A stretch of DNA of 54,166 nucleotides from a virus (IMGVR_UViG_3300030380_000295:1-54166); one strand, 5' to 3'. Positions 7,267 to 14,700 are shown, counted from the first letter of the stretch. Numbers and translations are program-made. The notes: generated by a model not told the origin, from the sequence alone.

Positions 7267-9289
7267 TTTGCATTCCTATTATTTGGGCAGCTATTGCAGC
7301 TTCTTCCGGACTGTTTAGAATTTCTTCTGGGTCTAGGTCGAGACTGAAAGCTAGTTCACTAATTAACTTAGACATCTTAACAAATGGTGCAACTGCAGGA
7401 TTTTGTGCAGTTTGCAAGAACATTGTAAGTCTTTGTGATCTAACTTCTTTCTGCATGAGACTTGCTGTACCCATTGCTTGTATTTCTAGATCACCAACAA
7501 TATCTAAATCTTCTTCTATAAATTGCATATTCCAATGGAAGAAAGCTTCTCCTAAAGGTTTAAGCAAAAAATCGTCAATGTTTTTTATAACTGTTTTAAT
7601 ATTTAAACTTGATGCACCGAGTAGCATTGACATACCTGATGCAGTCCTAGTCATGCTCTGTACTCCTGTCTGCCCATGAGAGTAACTAGGTATTCCAGTT
7701 TGTTCGTCTGCAAGTTGTCTAAACTTGTCAAACATCATCATATTTTCTTGTGCTGTATTTGGAAACTTAATTCCATGTATAGACTGTCCCGGCATTCCTG
7801 CTTGTCTTCTAAATATCTTTCCGGGATATATATCCATAGACTGTCCACCTACTAAAGCAGACTCATCTACATCAAATACTAGTGAACCTGATAACGCTAA
7901 GTTATCAATAGCCATCCTAGCATGTCCATTCATTATTTGTTGAGAGTCTAACATGTTTTCAGGAACTCCAATACCAAAGAAACTATATGGATTCTTTTCG
8001 TAAGGGAATGCATGATAAGGTAATGTTGGAGGTGTAAACGGATTTACAACAGCTCTCAATAAATTCTGTCCACATACCCATGCATTAATCTGTACTTCAT
8101 CTAAATCATCTACTGTATCAGGTAAATTAATTCCTACTTCACGAGCATAGTCTGCATCCATAACTCCCCAGTATTCTAGTATTTCATATCTGTCTGAGTA
8201 GTCTGCTTCACTTCTATCTTCGTCTGCAGTTATTTGATCTTCAAAGTCACGAGCTTCATAATTTGGACCCATTTGTAAAACATTTCTAATAGCATCCTTA
8301 TCAAAGTAAGGCATGTGTCGAAGATTACGAACTTGACTTCTATTAAACTTATGTCTGTGAACAATGTAATCACACTCTTCCATTGTAGTAGCATTAGGGT
8401 CAGGATAAAAATCCCAACAACTTACAAACTCTACTCTGGGAACTCGTACATGTGTAGGTGTATAATTTCTACCTTCTTCTCCAGTTGTCCAACGATGTAA
8501 TGTTTTATTAAAACTAAATGGTCCTTTAAGTATTCCAGTACCAAGCATAGCTGATTCAAACAATGCATTACGTAATTCAGATACACCATTTGATTCTTCT
8601 AGTTGATCATGAATTAGTTTTTCCATATTCCTAGCAGCAATTTGTGCAGGGTTGATACTAGGTACAGGCATAGGAGAACGACCTGCTGTTAAAACTATTT
8701 CTCCATCCTGTCCTGTATAATTATCTTCTAATGAAGATAGAAAACTTTCACCACTTGTTAAAGTAGCTCCGGGTTTTAAAACATTACCATCACCTTCGAA
8801 TCCAACATCAAAAGGATTAGAAGTTACTTCTACTTGTGAAACATCTATACCACTTTCTATTTGTGGTCCTTCAATACTAACTGGTGCTTGATTTAATTCT
8901 ATGTGAGCTTCTTTGGCTATACCTTCCGGTAGCCTTGTTTCTTTTACTGATATTGGAAACTCACCTGTTCCAAACAGTACGTCAATAAGTTGACCATAAG
9001 CAGCTACAGTTTTAGTTTTGGTAACTTTAATAAAAACTCTTGACTTTTCAGATTCTCTAAACTTAACACGCTTTCCGTATAACCCTCTAAAGTTTTGATA
9101 AGATTCTAACCATCTATGTTCATCACCTTGTCTAGCTCTTTCTGCATCTGAAAAACGACTTTTAATAATACCTACGAGGTTTCTGCTTTGATCTTCCTCA
9201 AGCTGTAAGGCTTTACCATCTTCACCTTCTACATCTTCGTATAGATTATCTGCATTTAAAAATGTATTTTCTTCCATATTAATATCCAA
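7082..9289 (-). CDS. Portal protein
   Basis: The 735-aa product follows large terminase and precedes scaffold and capsid genes, the expected place for a portal. It has the FRESEKSRVFIKVTKTKTVA region and a central WDFYPDPNATTMEECDYIVH segment common to large podoviral portals. Next come LPYHAFPYEKNPYSFFGIGV and MTRTASGMSMLLGASSLNIK, the usual portal helices. The C-terminus is Gln/Pro/Gly-rich and probably disordered. The start overlaps the terminase end by 11 bases. Confidence 0.88.
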   Translation of the reverse strand: MDINMEENTFLNADNLYEDVEGEDGKALQLEEDQSRNLVGIIKSRFSDAERARQGDEHRWLESYQNFRGLYGKRVKFRESEKSRVFIKVTKTKTVAAYGQLIDVLFGTGEFPISVKETRLPEGIAKEAHIELNQAPVSIEGPQIESGIDVSQVEVTSNPFDVGFEGDGNVLKPGATLTSGESFLSSLEDNYTGQDGEIVLTAGRSPMPVPSINPAQIAARNMEKLIHDQLEESNGVSELRNALFESAMLGTGILKGPFSFNKTLHRWTTGEEGRNYTPTHVRVPRVEFVSCWDFYPDPNATTMEECDYIVHRHKFNRSQVRNLRHMPYFDKDAIRNVLQMGPNYEARDFEDQITADEDRSEADYSDRYEILEYWGVMDADYAREVGINLPDTVDDLDEVQINAWVCGQNLLRAVVNPFTPPTLPYHAFPYEKNPYSFFGIGVPENMLDSQQIMNGHARMAIDNLALSGSLVFDVDESALVGGQSMDIYPGKIFRRQAGMPGQSIHGIKFPNTAQENMMMFDKFRQLADEQTGIPSYSHGQTGVQSMTRTASGMSMLLGASSLNIKTVIKNIDDFLLKPLGEAFFHWNMQFIEEDLDIVGDLEIQAMGTASLMQKEVRSQRLTMFLQTAQNPAVAPFVKMSKLISELAFSLDLDPEEILNSPEEAAIAAQIIGMQNAQQTTGEETPPTGQQPAGMGSPTGPPQSPEELDRTGSGGGNIGTGIVPQPGEVGFSGNIE

Positions 9290-11000
9290 AAGTAGAATCA
9301 GAAGCTTCGAATGTACGTTGCTTTAAACGTATCATATCTGAAATAGGGTCTGACATTCTGGGTCTACTCATTATTAAATACCTTAATGCATCATAAGCGT
9401 GATCCTGTGCATGTGTATCTACATCCTCAGGATTCGTTTTAGACAAAGGTATACTTTGTAATTCTTTTACTAAGTCAGGACAAGTGTTAAATATTTGCAA
9501 GCGTGGTCTACTTTCTGGATTTGCTTGTTTTAAATATTCGTGTATTTGCACTTTACCTGCTATTCTATTTTTATCTGCCCTTCTAAGTTTATGTCCTGAT
9601 TTAATCAAGACTTCACCTATCGTAGGTCCTGTGTATCCTGTCCTAGCCCATGCTGCAGTATCTAATACTCCCGGGATTGAACGATACTCTTCTTTTTCTC
9701 TTTCGGTAATCTGTGCTCCAAGTGCTTCACCCGTAAGACCTTTTTGATAAAGTTCTCTATATATAATGAGGGTCTTATCCTGTGGGTCAACAGCAGCCCA
9801 GAGACAACAGCTTTCCGAAGCGTATCCATAGTCAATACCTTTTATTCGTTCCCAATGTAAGGGTATGTCAAAAGGTGGTATGACATGAATAGATGGATCA
9901 AACTCTACAAAAGCTGCTCCTTCATTTACTTCCCAGTTACCTTCTAATAATTGTTTTCTTTGGATTGGAGGTAGTGAAAGGAGCATGCGTTCATACTCAC
10001 CATCTTTTGCTAAGTAAGGATTATCTACTAACTTAGCCGGAATAAACTTTCTTGTTAAACCGTCAGAACCTATAAAAGATTTATTAGGTTCATCTGATTC
10101 CAAATATCTTTTCTTTACCCAGTGTGCTCCAACACCTCCCGGGTTTGCAGTACAACGTAAATAAGTTTTAATACTAGGGTCTGTTGTTCTTAAACGTGAA
10201 GCTAAATAGTTCCACCCGAACTCAGTTGGTAAATGAGTTATCTCATCAAAACCTATCCAACTGTATGCTTGACCTTGATATCTATATACGTCTGCATCTT
10301 TTTCCAAGAAACCAAATTCTATTTTAGCTCCACTTGGAAAGTTCCAAATCTTTTCTACTTCTCTAAACTTTGCACCGGGAAAAGCTTTTGGATATAATTC
10401 TCTACTCTTATCTATCAGTTCTCGTAACTCTGGCATAGACCTTCTAAGTATTAAAGCTCTATGTCCTTTTACGTGACAGTTTCTTAATGGATCAATTAAC
10501 ATGGCAAAACTTTTACCACCACCTGCAGCACCACCATAAAGTACATCCTTTTCGTCTGCTGCTAAGAAATCTGTCTGTGGTCCTTCGTTTGGCATAAAAG
10601 CAACAAACGAATTTGTTTCCTCTAGATGAGCCTGTACAGAATCTGCGAGTTGAGTAACTTCGTTTTCAGTTACTACCTTCCCCTCTTTTGATACTGTCCG
10701 TTCATCCGATGCGTTCTCAAACTTGCGGATTGTTGTTTCCTGTTGTCTGAGTGTTTGTTTTTTGGACCGTAATTTTTTTTCGAGTTTTTCAACTGTCTTC
10801 CTCTTTGAAGTTAATGATCTCTTAGCTGCCATTTTTTTCTTCTGTGCAGTAGAGTATACATATTTAGATTTAGACCCTTTAGGTCTTCCTCCCTTCTTTC
10901 GAGGTGTTCCGTCTTTCTTAAGTATAAGGTTACCTTCAGAATCTGTCAAGTATTGAGTTGAATTTATTTTTGTCTGATTCTTCTTGTCTTTGTCTGTCAT
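9279..11000 (-). CDS. terL: Terminase large subunit
   Basis: The 573-aa packaging motor ATPase/nuclease. Residues about 30-100 form a basic AT-hook-like stretch (RKKGGRPKGSKSK) and a coiled coil. The ATPase domain has Walker A GGAAGGGKS (around residue 156) and Walker B SWIGFDEI. The nuclease domain begins at IKGIDYGYA, where the Asp is the first metal ligand. The basic N-terminal extension is unusual and may hold DNA. The start overlaps the 99-aa gene by 65 bases, and no later Met fits as well. Confidence 0.92.
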   Translation of the reverse strand: MTDKDKKNQTKINSTQYLTDSEGNLILKKDGTPRKKGGRPKGSKSKYVYSTAQKKKMAAKRSLTSKRKTVEKLEKKLRSKKQTLRQQETTIRKFENASDERTVSKEGKVVTENEVTQLADSVQAHLEETNSFVAFMPNEGPQTDFLAADEKDVLYGGAAGGGKSFAMLIDPLRNCHVKGHRALILRRSMPELRELIDKSRELYPKAFPGAKFREVEKIWNFPSGAKIEFGFLEKDADVYRYQGQAYSWIGFDEITHLPTEFGWNYLASRLRTTDPSIKTYLRCTANPGGVGAHWVKKRYLESDEPNKSFIGSDGLTRKFIPAKLVDNPYLAKDGEYERMLLSLPPIQRKQLLEGNWEVNEGAAFVEFDPSIHVIPPFDIPLHWERIKGIDYGYASESCCLWAAVDPQDKTLIIYRELYQKGLTGEALGAQITEREKEEYRSIPGVLDTAAWARTGYTGPTIGEVLIKSGHKLRRADKNRIAGKVQIHEYLKQANPESRPRLQIFNTCPDLVKELQSIPLSKTNPEDVDTHAQDHAYDALRYLIMSRPRMSDPISDMIRLKQRTFEASDSTFGY

Positions 11001-11235
11001 ACTTCTTATCTATATGTTTTTTTAGTCCCATTCTTGAAAGTTTACGATTCGTACTGGCTTCTAGCCAATCTACTGCAACCGCTAAACTAATCTCATCGTT
11101 TCGTACCATTTGTGATACAACATTTAAAGCATGTATCTGTTCATCAATAGGTTTTAAATAACCATCTACTTCTGCATCAACTTCATAACCAAAAGGTATT
11201 GTTGATGTTTTTCTTTTTATATATCCTTCTTTCAT
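10936..11235 (-). CDS. Small helical protein upstream of large terminase
   Basis: The 99-aa product has a GYEVDAEVDGYLKPIDEQI segment followed by helices (VDWLEASTNRKLSRMGLKKH) that look like a helix-turn-helix, then a charged tail. It lies between the IscU gene and large terminase, overlapping terminase by 65 bases. A DNA-binding packaging accessory is plausible. I do not recognise a named function. Confidence 0.7.
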   Translation of the reverse strand: MKEGYIKRKTSTIPFGYEVDAEVDGYLKPIDEQIHALNVVSQMVRNDEISLAVAVDWLEASTNRKLSRMGLKKHIDKKYDRQRQEESDKNKFNSILDRF

Positions 11236-11648
11236 CTTTGATTATGTGTTCTATGTGCTATTTTACTTTCCCAATCTTCAATAGCTTTAGCTATACTTTC
11301 TTCTGCTAATACACTACAATGTAATTTAATTGGAGGTAAGTCTAGTGCTGCTGCTATGTCTTTATCTTTTATTTGCTTTGCTTCTTCAACTGTCTTACCT
11401 TTGAGCATCTCGACAAACATAGTACTAGATGCTATTGCAGAACCACAACCATATGTTTTAAACTTAACGTCTTCTATTGTGTCTCCATCAAGTTTAAGCT
11501 GTAGTCTCATTACATCTCCACATGCAGGTGCACCAGTCATACCTGTAGCAACATTAGGGTCTGTAGGATCAAACCTACCTACTGCATGTTTCTCAGGTTC
11601 ATTGAGGACACTTTCAAATCTTTCTATTACTTGTTGTGAATAAGCCAT
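11232..11648 (-). CDS. iscU: Fe-S cluster assembly scaffold IscU
   Basis: The 138-aa protein is close to full-length IscU. It keeps the three ligand cysteines and the conserved Asp (GAPACGDV, YGCGSAIASS, KLHCSVLAEE), plus the LPPIK motif that in bacteria binds the HscA chaperone. IscU holds a nascent [2Fe-2S] cluster built by a host IscS cysteine desulfurase, so the phage protein could plug into the host system. It is embedded in the packaging operon with overlapping neighbours, which suggests late co-expression with virion genes. No other isc gene is present. No Fe-S client protein was identified in this window. Confidence 0.93.
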   Translation of the reverse strand: MAYSQQVIERFESVLNEPEKHAVGRFDPTDPNVATGMTGAPACGDVMRLQLKLDGDTIEDVKFKTYGCGSAIASSTMFVEMLKGKTVEEAKQIKDKDIAAALDLPPIKLHCSVLAEESIAKAIEDWESKIAHRTHNQR

Positions 11649-11794
11649 TACTTTTTAAATATTCGATCCCAATTATCATCAAACTGTTGTTGAGATACTG
11701 AAGTCTTTCTAGGTCTAGAGCCTTTACCTACACGTCCACCATTCTTCTTATTTGTCATAAGAACTGGCTTTTCATTACTTCCTAACTGTGGCAT
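11648..11794 (-). CDS. Small basic protein, 48 aa
   Basis: ATG at 11794 to TAA at 11648, sharing one base with the IscU start (TAATG). The product begins MPQLGSNEKPVLMTNKKNGG, has a GGRVGKGSRPRKT basic patch, and ends in FDDNWDRIFKK. It continues the run of small basic proteins encoded from 12.5 kb. The function is unknown. Confidence 0.65.
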   Translation of the reverse strand: MPQLGSNEKPVLMTNKKNGGRVGKGSRPRKTSVSQQQFDDNWDRIFKK

Positions 11795-11795
11795 C

Positions 11796-12083
11796 TTACC
11801 ATTTAACCTTGTCAGCCCAATACGCTGCTGACATCTTACCTTTTGCTATGTTCTTACCATGACGTGCTTTAAAAGACTTACGCTTTGCTTTCATCTTAGC
11901 AGACTCACCTGCTTTAGGCTTACCTGCAGTCTTTGCACCTTTCTGTCCAAACCTTATGGTTTTAATCTTTGAACCCTCTTTAGCCACAACTATATGTGAC
12001 TTCTTTGGATGATTCGGAGTACGTTTAGGCTTGTTGTAGCCAGAGACTCCTGCTCGTTTTAATCTACTATCTTTCTCTGCCAT
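11796..12083 (-). CDS. Conserved small basic phage protein, 95 aa
   Basis: Very basic protein starting MAEKDSRLKRAGVSGYNKPK. The blocks RTPNHPKKSHIVVAKEG, AGKPKAGESAKMKAKRKSF and GKNIAKGKMSAAYWADKVKW recur as a unit in marine phages and some algal viruses (I recall a DUF6321-type family; unchecked). It overlaps its upstream neighbour by one base. High charge suggests nucleic acid binding, possibly packaged with the genome. Confidence 0.8.
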   Translation of the reverse strand: MAEKDSRLKRAGVSGYNKPKRTPNHPKKSHIVVAKEGSKIKTIRFGQKGAKTAGKPKAGESAKMKAKRKSFKARHGKNIAKGKMSAAYWADKVKW

Positions 12084-12325
12084 TATCTTTTCTTTCCTTT
12101 ATGTAGTCCATGTTTAGCATGTTGCTTACCTTTCTTTGTAGCTGCTCGTTTCTTTTTATTAGCTGCTGCTAGTTTCTTTCTTCCTGCTGCAGTTGATTTA
12201 AGTTTCTTTATTGTAGCTGCAGGTGCATAAACCTCACCAGTCTCTGAAGACTTCTTACCACTAGCAGTTCTCCACTTCTGTTTAGTCCACTTCTTTAAAG
12301 ACTTCTGAGACTTTTTAAGTGCCAT
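12083..12325 (-). CDS. Conserved small basic phage protein, 80 aa
   Basis: Lysine-rich protein with the pattern SLKKWTKQKWRTASGKKSSE followed by a GEVYAP motif and a long basic tail. The pattern is known from small proteins of marine phages and large algal viruses (a DUF5872-like family by my recollection). It sits in a chain of one-base overlaps with the 61-aa and 95-aa genes. The family has no established function; DNA condensation is a guess. Confidence 0.75.
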   Translation of the reverse strand: MALKKSQKSLKKWTKQKWRTASGKKSSETGEVYAPAATIKKLKSTAAGRKKLAAANKKKRAATKKGKQHAKHGLHKGKKR

Positions 12326-12510
12326 TACTTATAGCCTCCACCTGCTTTTTTATATTGACTTGCTAACAGTTGAGCTTTCCTAGCACTCCATTGTCCGGGT
12401 TTACCACCTTTACTTCCTGCTTTGATCTTATTAAATAGTCTTTTACGCATAGTAGGCTTAGTGTAGTTCCCTGCTTTATTTACTGTTGATTTCTTTTTCT
12501 TGGCTGCCAT
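12325..12510 (-). CDS. Conserved small basic phage protein, 61 aa
   Basis: Product MAAKKKKSTVNKAGNYTKP... ending with the block GGKPGQWSARKAQLLASQYK and GGGY. This QWSARKAQ block is a recognisable conserved motif in marine viral small proteins. It overlaps small terminase and the 80-aa gene by one base each. With its two neighbours it forms a conserved trio. Function unknown. Confidence 0.75.
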   Translation of the reverse strand: MAAKKKKSTVNKAGNYTKPTMRKRLFNKIKAGSKGGKPGQWSARKAQLLASQYKKAGGGYK

Positions 12511-13007
12511 TATTCTTCCTCTTCATCATTAATTTTTCCCACATGAGGTTGTTGGAATCCAACTTCTGTTTCATCGTAGGTGTCTTCTTCTTCATAGGTT
12601 ATGTCCTCTGCTTCTGCATCTATAGGAGCTTTGTCTGGTAATATAAAGATACCACTAGATGCTTGCATATTAATATCTAACTTCTCAGACTTTGAAACTC
12701 CTACACGATCTAATAAAGATTGTGCAGCTACCAGTTTGTTACTAGCCTGAGGTATTGGTTTATCTGAATCCATAATCTCTAATAGCTTAAAAGCTGCTTT
12801 AGGGGCATTGTGAGCTAACACATCTTTAGTTAGTTCTAATACTTCGTTCTTCAAAGCTTTTAAAACTTGGTAGTGTCCACCAGAATAACCTGCTAATTCT
12901 GCTGCTACTTTAGCATTACCTTCTGTTTCTATAAGATTATCTAAGAATAACTGTTGTTTTTCTGTAAGCTGTCTAGCTTGTTGAGTTGTTGGTATAATAC
13001 TGCTCAT
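12510..13007 (-). CDS. terS: Terminase small subunit
   Basis: The 165-aa product has an N-terminal helix-turn-helix (LTEKQQLFLDNLIETEGNAK then VAAELAGYSGG) of the terminase_2 type, a helical middle and a strongly acidic C-terminus. It is the first gene of the leftward arm. The -10 box (13015-13020) ends only 7 bases before ATG and no Shine-Dalgarno sequence lies at normal distance, so the transcript may be leaderless. Confidence 0.8.
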   Translation of the reverse strand: MSSIIPTTQQARQLTEKQQLFLDNLIETEGNAKVAAELAGYSGGHYQVLKALKNEVLELTKDVLAHNAPKAAFKLLEIMDSDKPIPQASNKLVAAQSLLDRVGVSKSEKLDINMQASSGIFILPDKAPIDAEAEDITYEEEDTYDETEVGFQQPHVGKINDEEEE

Positions 13008-13014
13008 GTAAACT

Positions 13015-13042
13015 AGTATAGGTTCTCCTGAAAAAAAGTCAA
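13015..13042 (-). promoter_or_regulatory. Leftward sigma70-like promoter
   Basis: On the minus strand TTGACT (13037-13042), a 16-base spacer and TATACT (13015-13020). Predicted start lies at about 13008, next to the small terminase ATG. It would drive the leftward late arm. Its -35 box is part of the inverted repeat GTCAAG-aagga-CTTGAC shared with the rightward promoter. Confidence 0.7.
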
Positions 13043-13054
13043 GAAGGACTTGAC
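13038..13054. promoter_or_regulatory. Operator-like inverted repeat between the -35 boxes
   Basis: GTCAAG, five bases, CTTGAC: a perfect 6-bp inverted repeat that overlaps the -35 boxes of both divergent promoters. A dimeric regulator here could control both arms at once. The symmetry may instead arise simply because two -35 boxes face away from each other. Confidence 0.45.
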
Positions 13055-13078
13055 AAAAAGCTCTCTGGACTGTAGAAT
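13050..13078 (+). promoter_or_regulatory. Rightward sigma70-like promoter
   Basis: Consensus TTGACA (13050-13055), a 17-base spacer and TAGAAT (13073-13078). It points toward the early arm, although about 860 bases lie before the first gene. The transcript would cover the structured control region. Confidence 0.7.
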
Positions 13079-13210
13079 GAGGCTTGTCCGGTAGGCAGGT
13101 TAGTACCTATAGGATACACCCTCTACTAATAGTCTATTAAGCCCGACCTAACTGGTTGACATCCTAAACCCGATAAAATGTATAACCACACCATAGATAT
13201 ATACGGAGGG

Positions 13211-13449
13211 TGGTATGGTCTCCTGCGTCCCCCTCGAGAACCTGACGTATAAGTAGGTGATAAGACCTAATAGACATTCCTTAAACAAACTAGCAAGACT
13301 AAATAAACTTCAAGACTATTGAGTCCTACCTGATGTACTTCAGTAAGCATTACATAGTCTTAAAAGATCAGAAGCTTTCAAAGTTTATGTAGTCTTAGCA
13401 AGCCTCACATTGCTTATCAAGCTTGCCGGACTACTAAGTGTAGGCTTCA
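13211..13449 (-). pseudogene. Decayed inverted copy of the 91-aa gene and its terminator region
   Basis: Collinear blocks match the reverse complement of 14171-14526. TATGGTCTCCTGC (from 13218) matches near 14513. AGGTGATAAGACCT (13254) matches near 14440-14453. ACAAACTAGC is present in both. AAAGATCAGAAGCTTT (13363-13378) matches 14332-14347. CTTAGCAAG, CCTCACATTG and AGGCTTCA (13394-13449) match the first third of the 91-aa gene. Stops and deletions break any frame. It is a vestigial, inverted duplicate. Confidence 0.75.
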
Positions 13450-13454
13450 TCTCC

Positions 13455-13554
13455 AAAAACTATCTAGTTTACAAAGATTATAAAGTTTGTAAGCATTAAT
13501 AATATTATGTTTAAACTAATAACTTCATAAACTTCAAAGGGTTAGATAGTTTTT
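13455..13554. repeat. 12-bp inverted repeat closing an AT-rich loop
   Basis: AAAAACTATCTA (13455-13466) is the exact reverse complement of TAGATAGTTTTT (13543-13554). The enclosed 76 bases are very AT-rich and include a smaller ACAAA...TTTGT hairpin. A run of T or A flanks each arm, so it could act as a bidirectional terminator or a structured RNA. Confidence 0.6.
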
Positions 13555-13835
13555 GTAGTATTTCATAAACCATTCCGTATCCATATCACAAGTATCCTTA
13601 GTTCGATATAGTCTATTAGTATAAGAGCAATCTAGACATTCATTCGATTGGTCTAATCAGTTGCGTTTATCCCCCTGTCTTTTACTAGCAGAAGCTTTGA
13701 GCAGCTTGCTATCCTTGAAAGACTAATCCCATACTCCTGCCCTGAAACTGTGTGTTTCTAAGACCTTGTAACGTCATAACTATCATATATATTCTTCCTG
13801 TATATTTATTTACATTACATGAACGCTTGTACATC

Positions 13836-13893
13836 ACAAGAGTCAAGACCCTGTAACAGCTAAAGCTTAACAGGCTCTAAACACTGCTCTTGT
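13836..13893 (+). other. Nested hairpin in the early leader
   Basis: ACAAGAG (13836-13842) pairs with CTCTTGT (13887-13893). Inside, CCTGT (13850-13854) pairs with ACAGG (13870-13874), enclosing AGCT-AA-AGCT. It lies about 50 bases before the first early gene and would form in its 5' leader. Confidence 0.45.
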
Positions 13894-13942
13894 AATCTAA
13901 AAGCTTTTCATGTTTAATGTATTTATTTACAGGGAGAATATT

Positions 13943-14125
13943 ATGATACTAATAACCTTTCAAGATCAAGAAACTCATCAGTTTCAAAACAGTTTTATGG
14001 CAAAGTCTTTCATTGGATATCAATCCACTCAAAACATCTTTGTTGTAAAAGTCAGATGTGATAAGGCATCTGATTATACTGCAATCGAAGATTATCTTAG
14101 ATTGCTTAATACTAATATCCAATAA
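13943..14125 (+). CDS. Early hypothetical protein, 60 aa
   Basis: I choose ATG at 13943 because AGGGAGA lies at proper distance. An in-frame ATG at 13910 has no such site. The product begins MILITFQDQETHQFQNSFMA and is a small alpha/beta protein without recognisable motifs. First gene of the rightward arm; such positions often hold host take-over proteins. Function unknown. Confidence 0.65.
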   Translation: MILITFQDQETHQFQNSFMAKSFIGYQSTQNIFVVKVRCDKASDYTAIEDYLRLLNTNIQ

Positions 14126-14142
14126 AACTAAGGAGTTATAAT

Positions 14143-14418
14143 ATGGATACTACATTTGATATGAAAAAAGTGAAGCCTGAAACACTTAAAGGTCAGGCAA
14201 CCTATAACCAATGTGAGGGCCTTGCTAAGAAGTTCTCATATGGTTTGAAAGGCAAAGAGTGGGGAGAATCTTACTCTAGAATTAGAGCTTGCTTACTGAA
14301 TGAAAGATCAGAAGGCACACTTTCCTTTCAAAAAGCTTCTGATCTTTATAAAAAGAAGAAGCTTCCTAAAGTATATACAGATAAAATATCTAATTATCTT
14401 GATATACATTCCGGCTAG
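14143..14418 (+). CDS. Early hypothetical protein, 91 aa
   Basis: Basic protein starting MDTTFDMKKVKPETLKGQAT, preceded by AAGGAGTTATAAT. No known domain is recognised. It is followed by two terminators, so it ends the first short early transcript. A degraded inverted copy of part of it lies at 13.25-13.45 kb, which shows local duplication of this gene. Confidence 0.7.
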   Translation: MDTTFDMKKVKPETLKGQATYNQCEGLAKKFSYGLKGKEWGESYSRIRACLLNERSEGTLSFQKASDLYKKKKLPKVYTDKISNYLDIHSG

Positions 14419-14429
14419 TTTGTAGCTCT

Positions 14430-14466
14430 AAAAGGGAGTAGGTCTTATCACCTGCTCCTTTTTTTA
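14430..14466 (+). terminator. Intrinsic terminator 1
   Basis: GGAGTAGGT (14435-14443) pairs with ACCTGCTCC (14450-14458), one G-U pair, loop CTTATC, followed by seven T. Upstream A residues also make it a possible terminator on the other strand. Confidence 0.88.
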
Positions 14467-14482
14467 TTCTCGGGGACTAAGT

Positions 14483-14509
14483 AGGCTTGGCAGTAGCCAA
14501 GTCTTTTTA
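14483..14509 (+). terminator. Intrinsic terminator 2
   Basis: AGGCTTGGC (14483-14491) pairs with GCCAAGTCT (14496-14504), one G-U pair, loop AGTA, followed by TTTTTAT. It lies 25 bases after terminator 1, so the two act in tandem to isolate the upstream early transcript. Confidence 0.82.
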
Positions 14510-14576
14510 TTTGCAGGAGACCATATCCATATTAAATATTTATTTTAGGTACTTCGTATATCTTAGTATTCAGTAG

Positions 14577-14700
14577 GGGCAACAGGTGGAGGGCATACTG
14601 TAGATAAACTGTATATATCCTGTATATAACATGTATATATCCTGTATATATCCTGTGGATAACTTAATATTATATTAATTAGGGGGCAAGAGGTGGAGGG
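14577..14700. other. Candidate replication origin with 11-bp iterons
   Basis: Six tandem 11-base units of consensus CTGTATATATC fill 14598-14663. The last, CTGTGGATAAC, contains TGTGGATAA, a perfect DnaA box on the minus strand (14654-14662). On both sides stands a near-identical GGGGCAA(C/G)AGGTGGAGGG block (about 14577 and 14684), and very AT-rich DNA follows. Iterons at one helical turn spacing beside an AT-rich tract are typical of replication origins. Transcriptional control is the alternative. Confidence 0.65.

Larger units (their letters stand above)
13008..13942. other. Intergenic control region between divergent arms
   Basis: About 935 bases without an intact gene. It holds back-to-back promoters near 13015-13078, possible further rightward promoters (TTGACA at 13156-13161; TTGTAA 13766-13771 with TATATT 13788-13793), a decayed inverted copy of 14.17-14.53 kb sequence, a 12-bp inverted repeat at 13455-13554, and a nested hairpin at 13836-13893. 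I see no tRNA in it. Confidence 0.7.

Noticed and set aside
10936-11235. Site-specific recombinase or resolvase
   Set aside because: The helix-turn-helix-like segment recalls recombinase C-termini, but there is no catalytic domain in this 99-aa protein, and no integrase elsewhere, so lysogeny is not supported.
13156-13190. A third strong rightward promoter (TTGACA at 13156-13161)
   Set aside because: The only near-consensus -10 (TATAAC) sits at a 19-base spacing, or TGTATA at 17. I keep it only as a possibility within the control region.
14598-14663. CRISPR array
   Set aside because: The repeats are 11 bases, directly tandem, with no unique spacers and no cas genes. An iteron array fits better.
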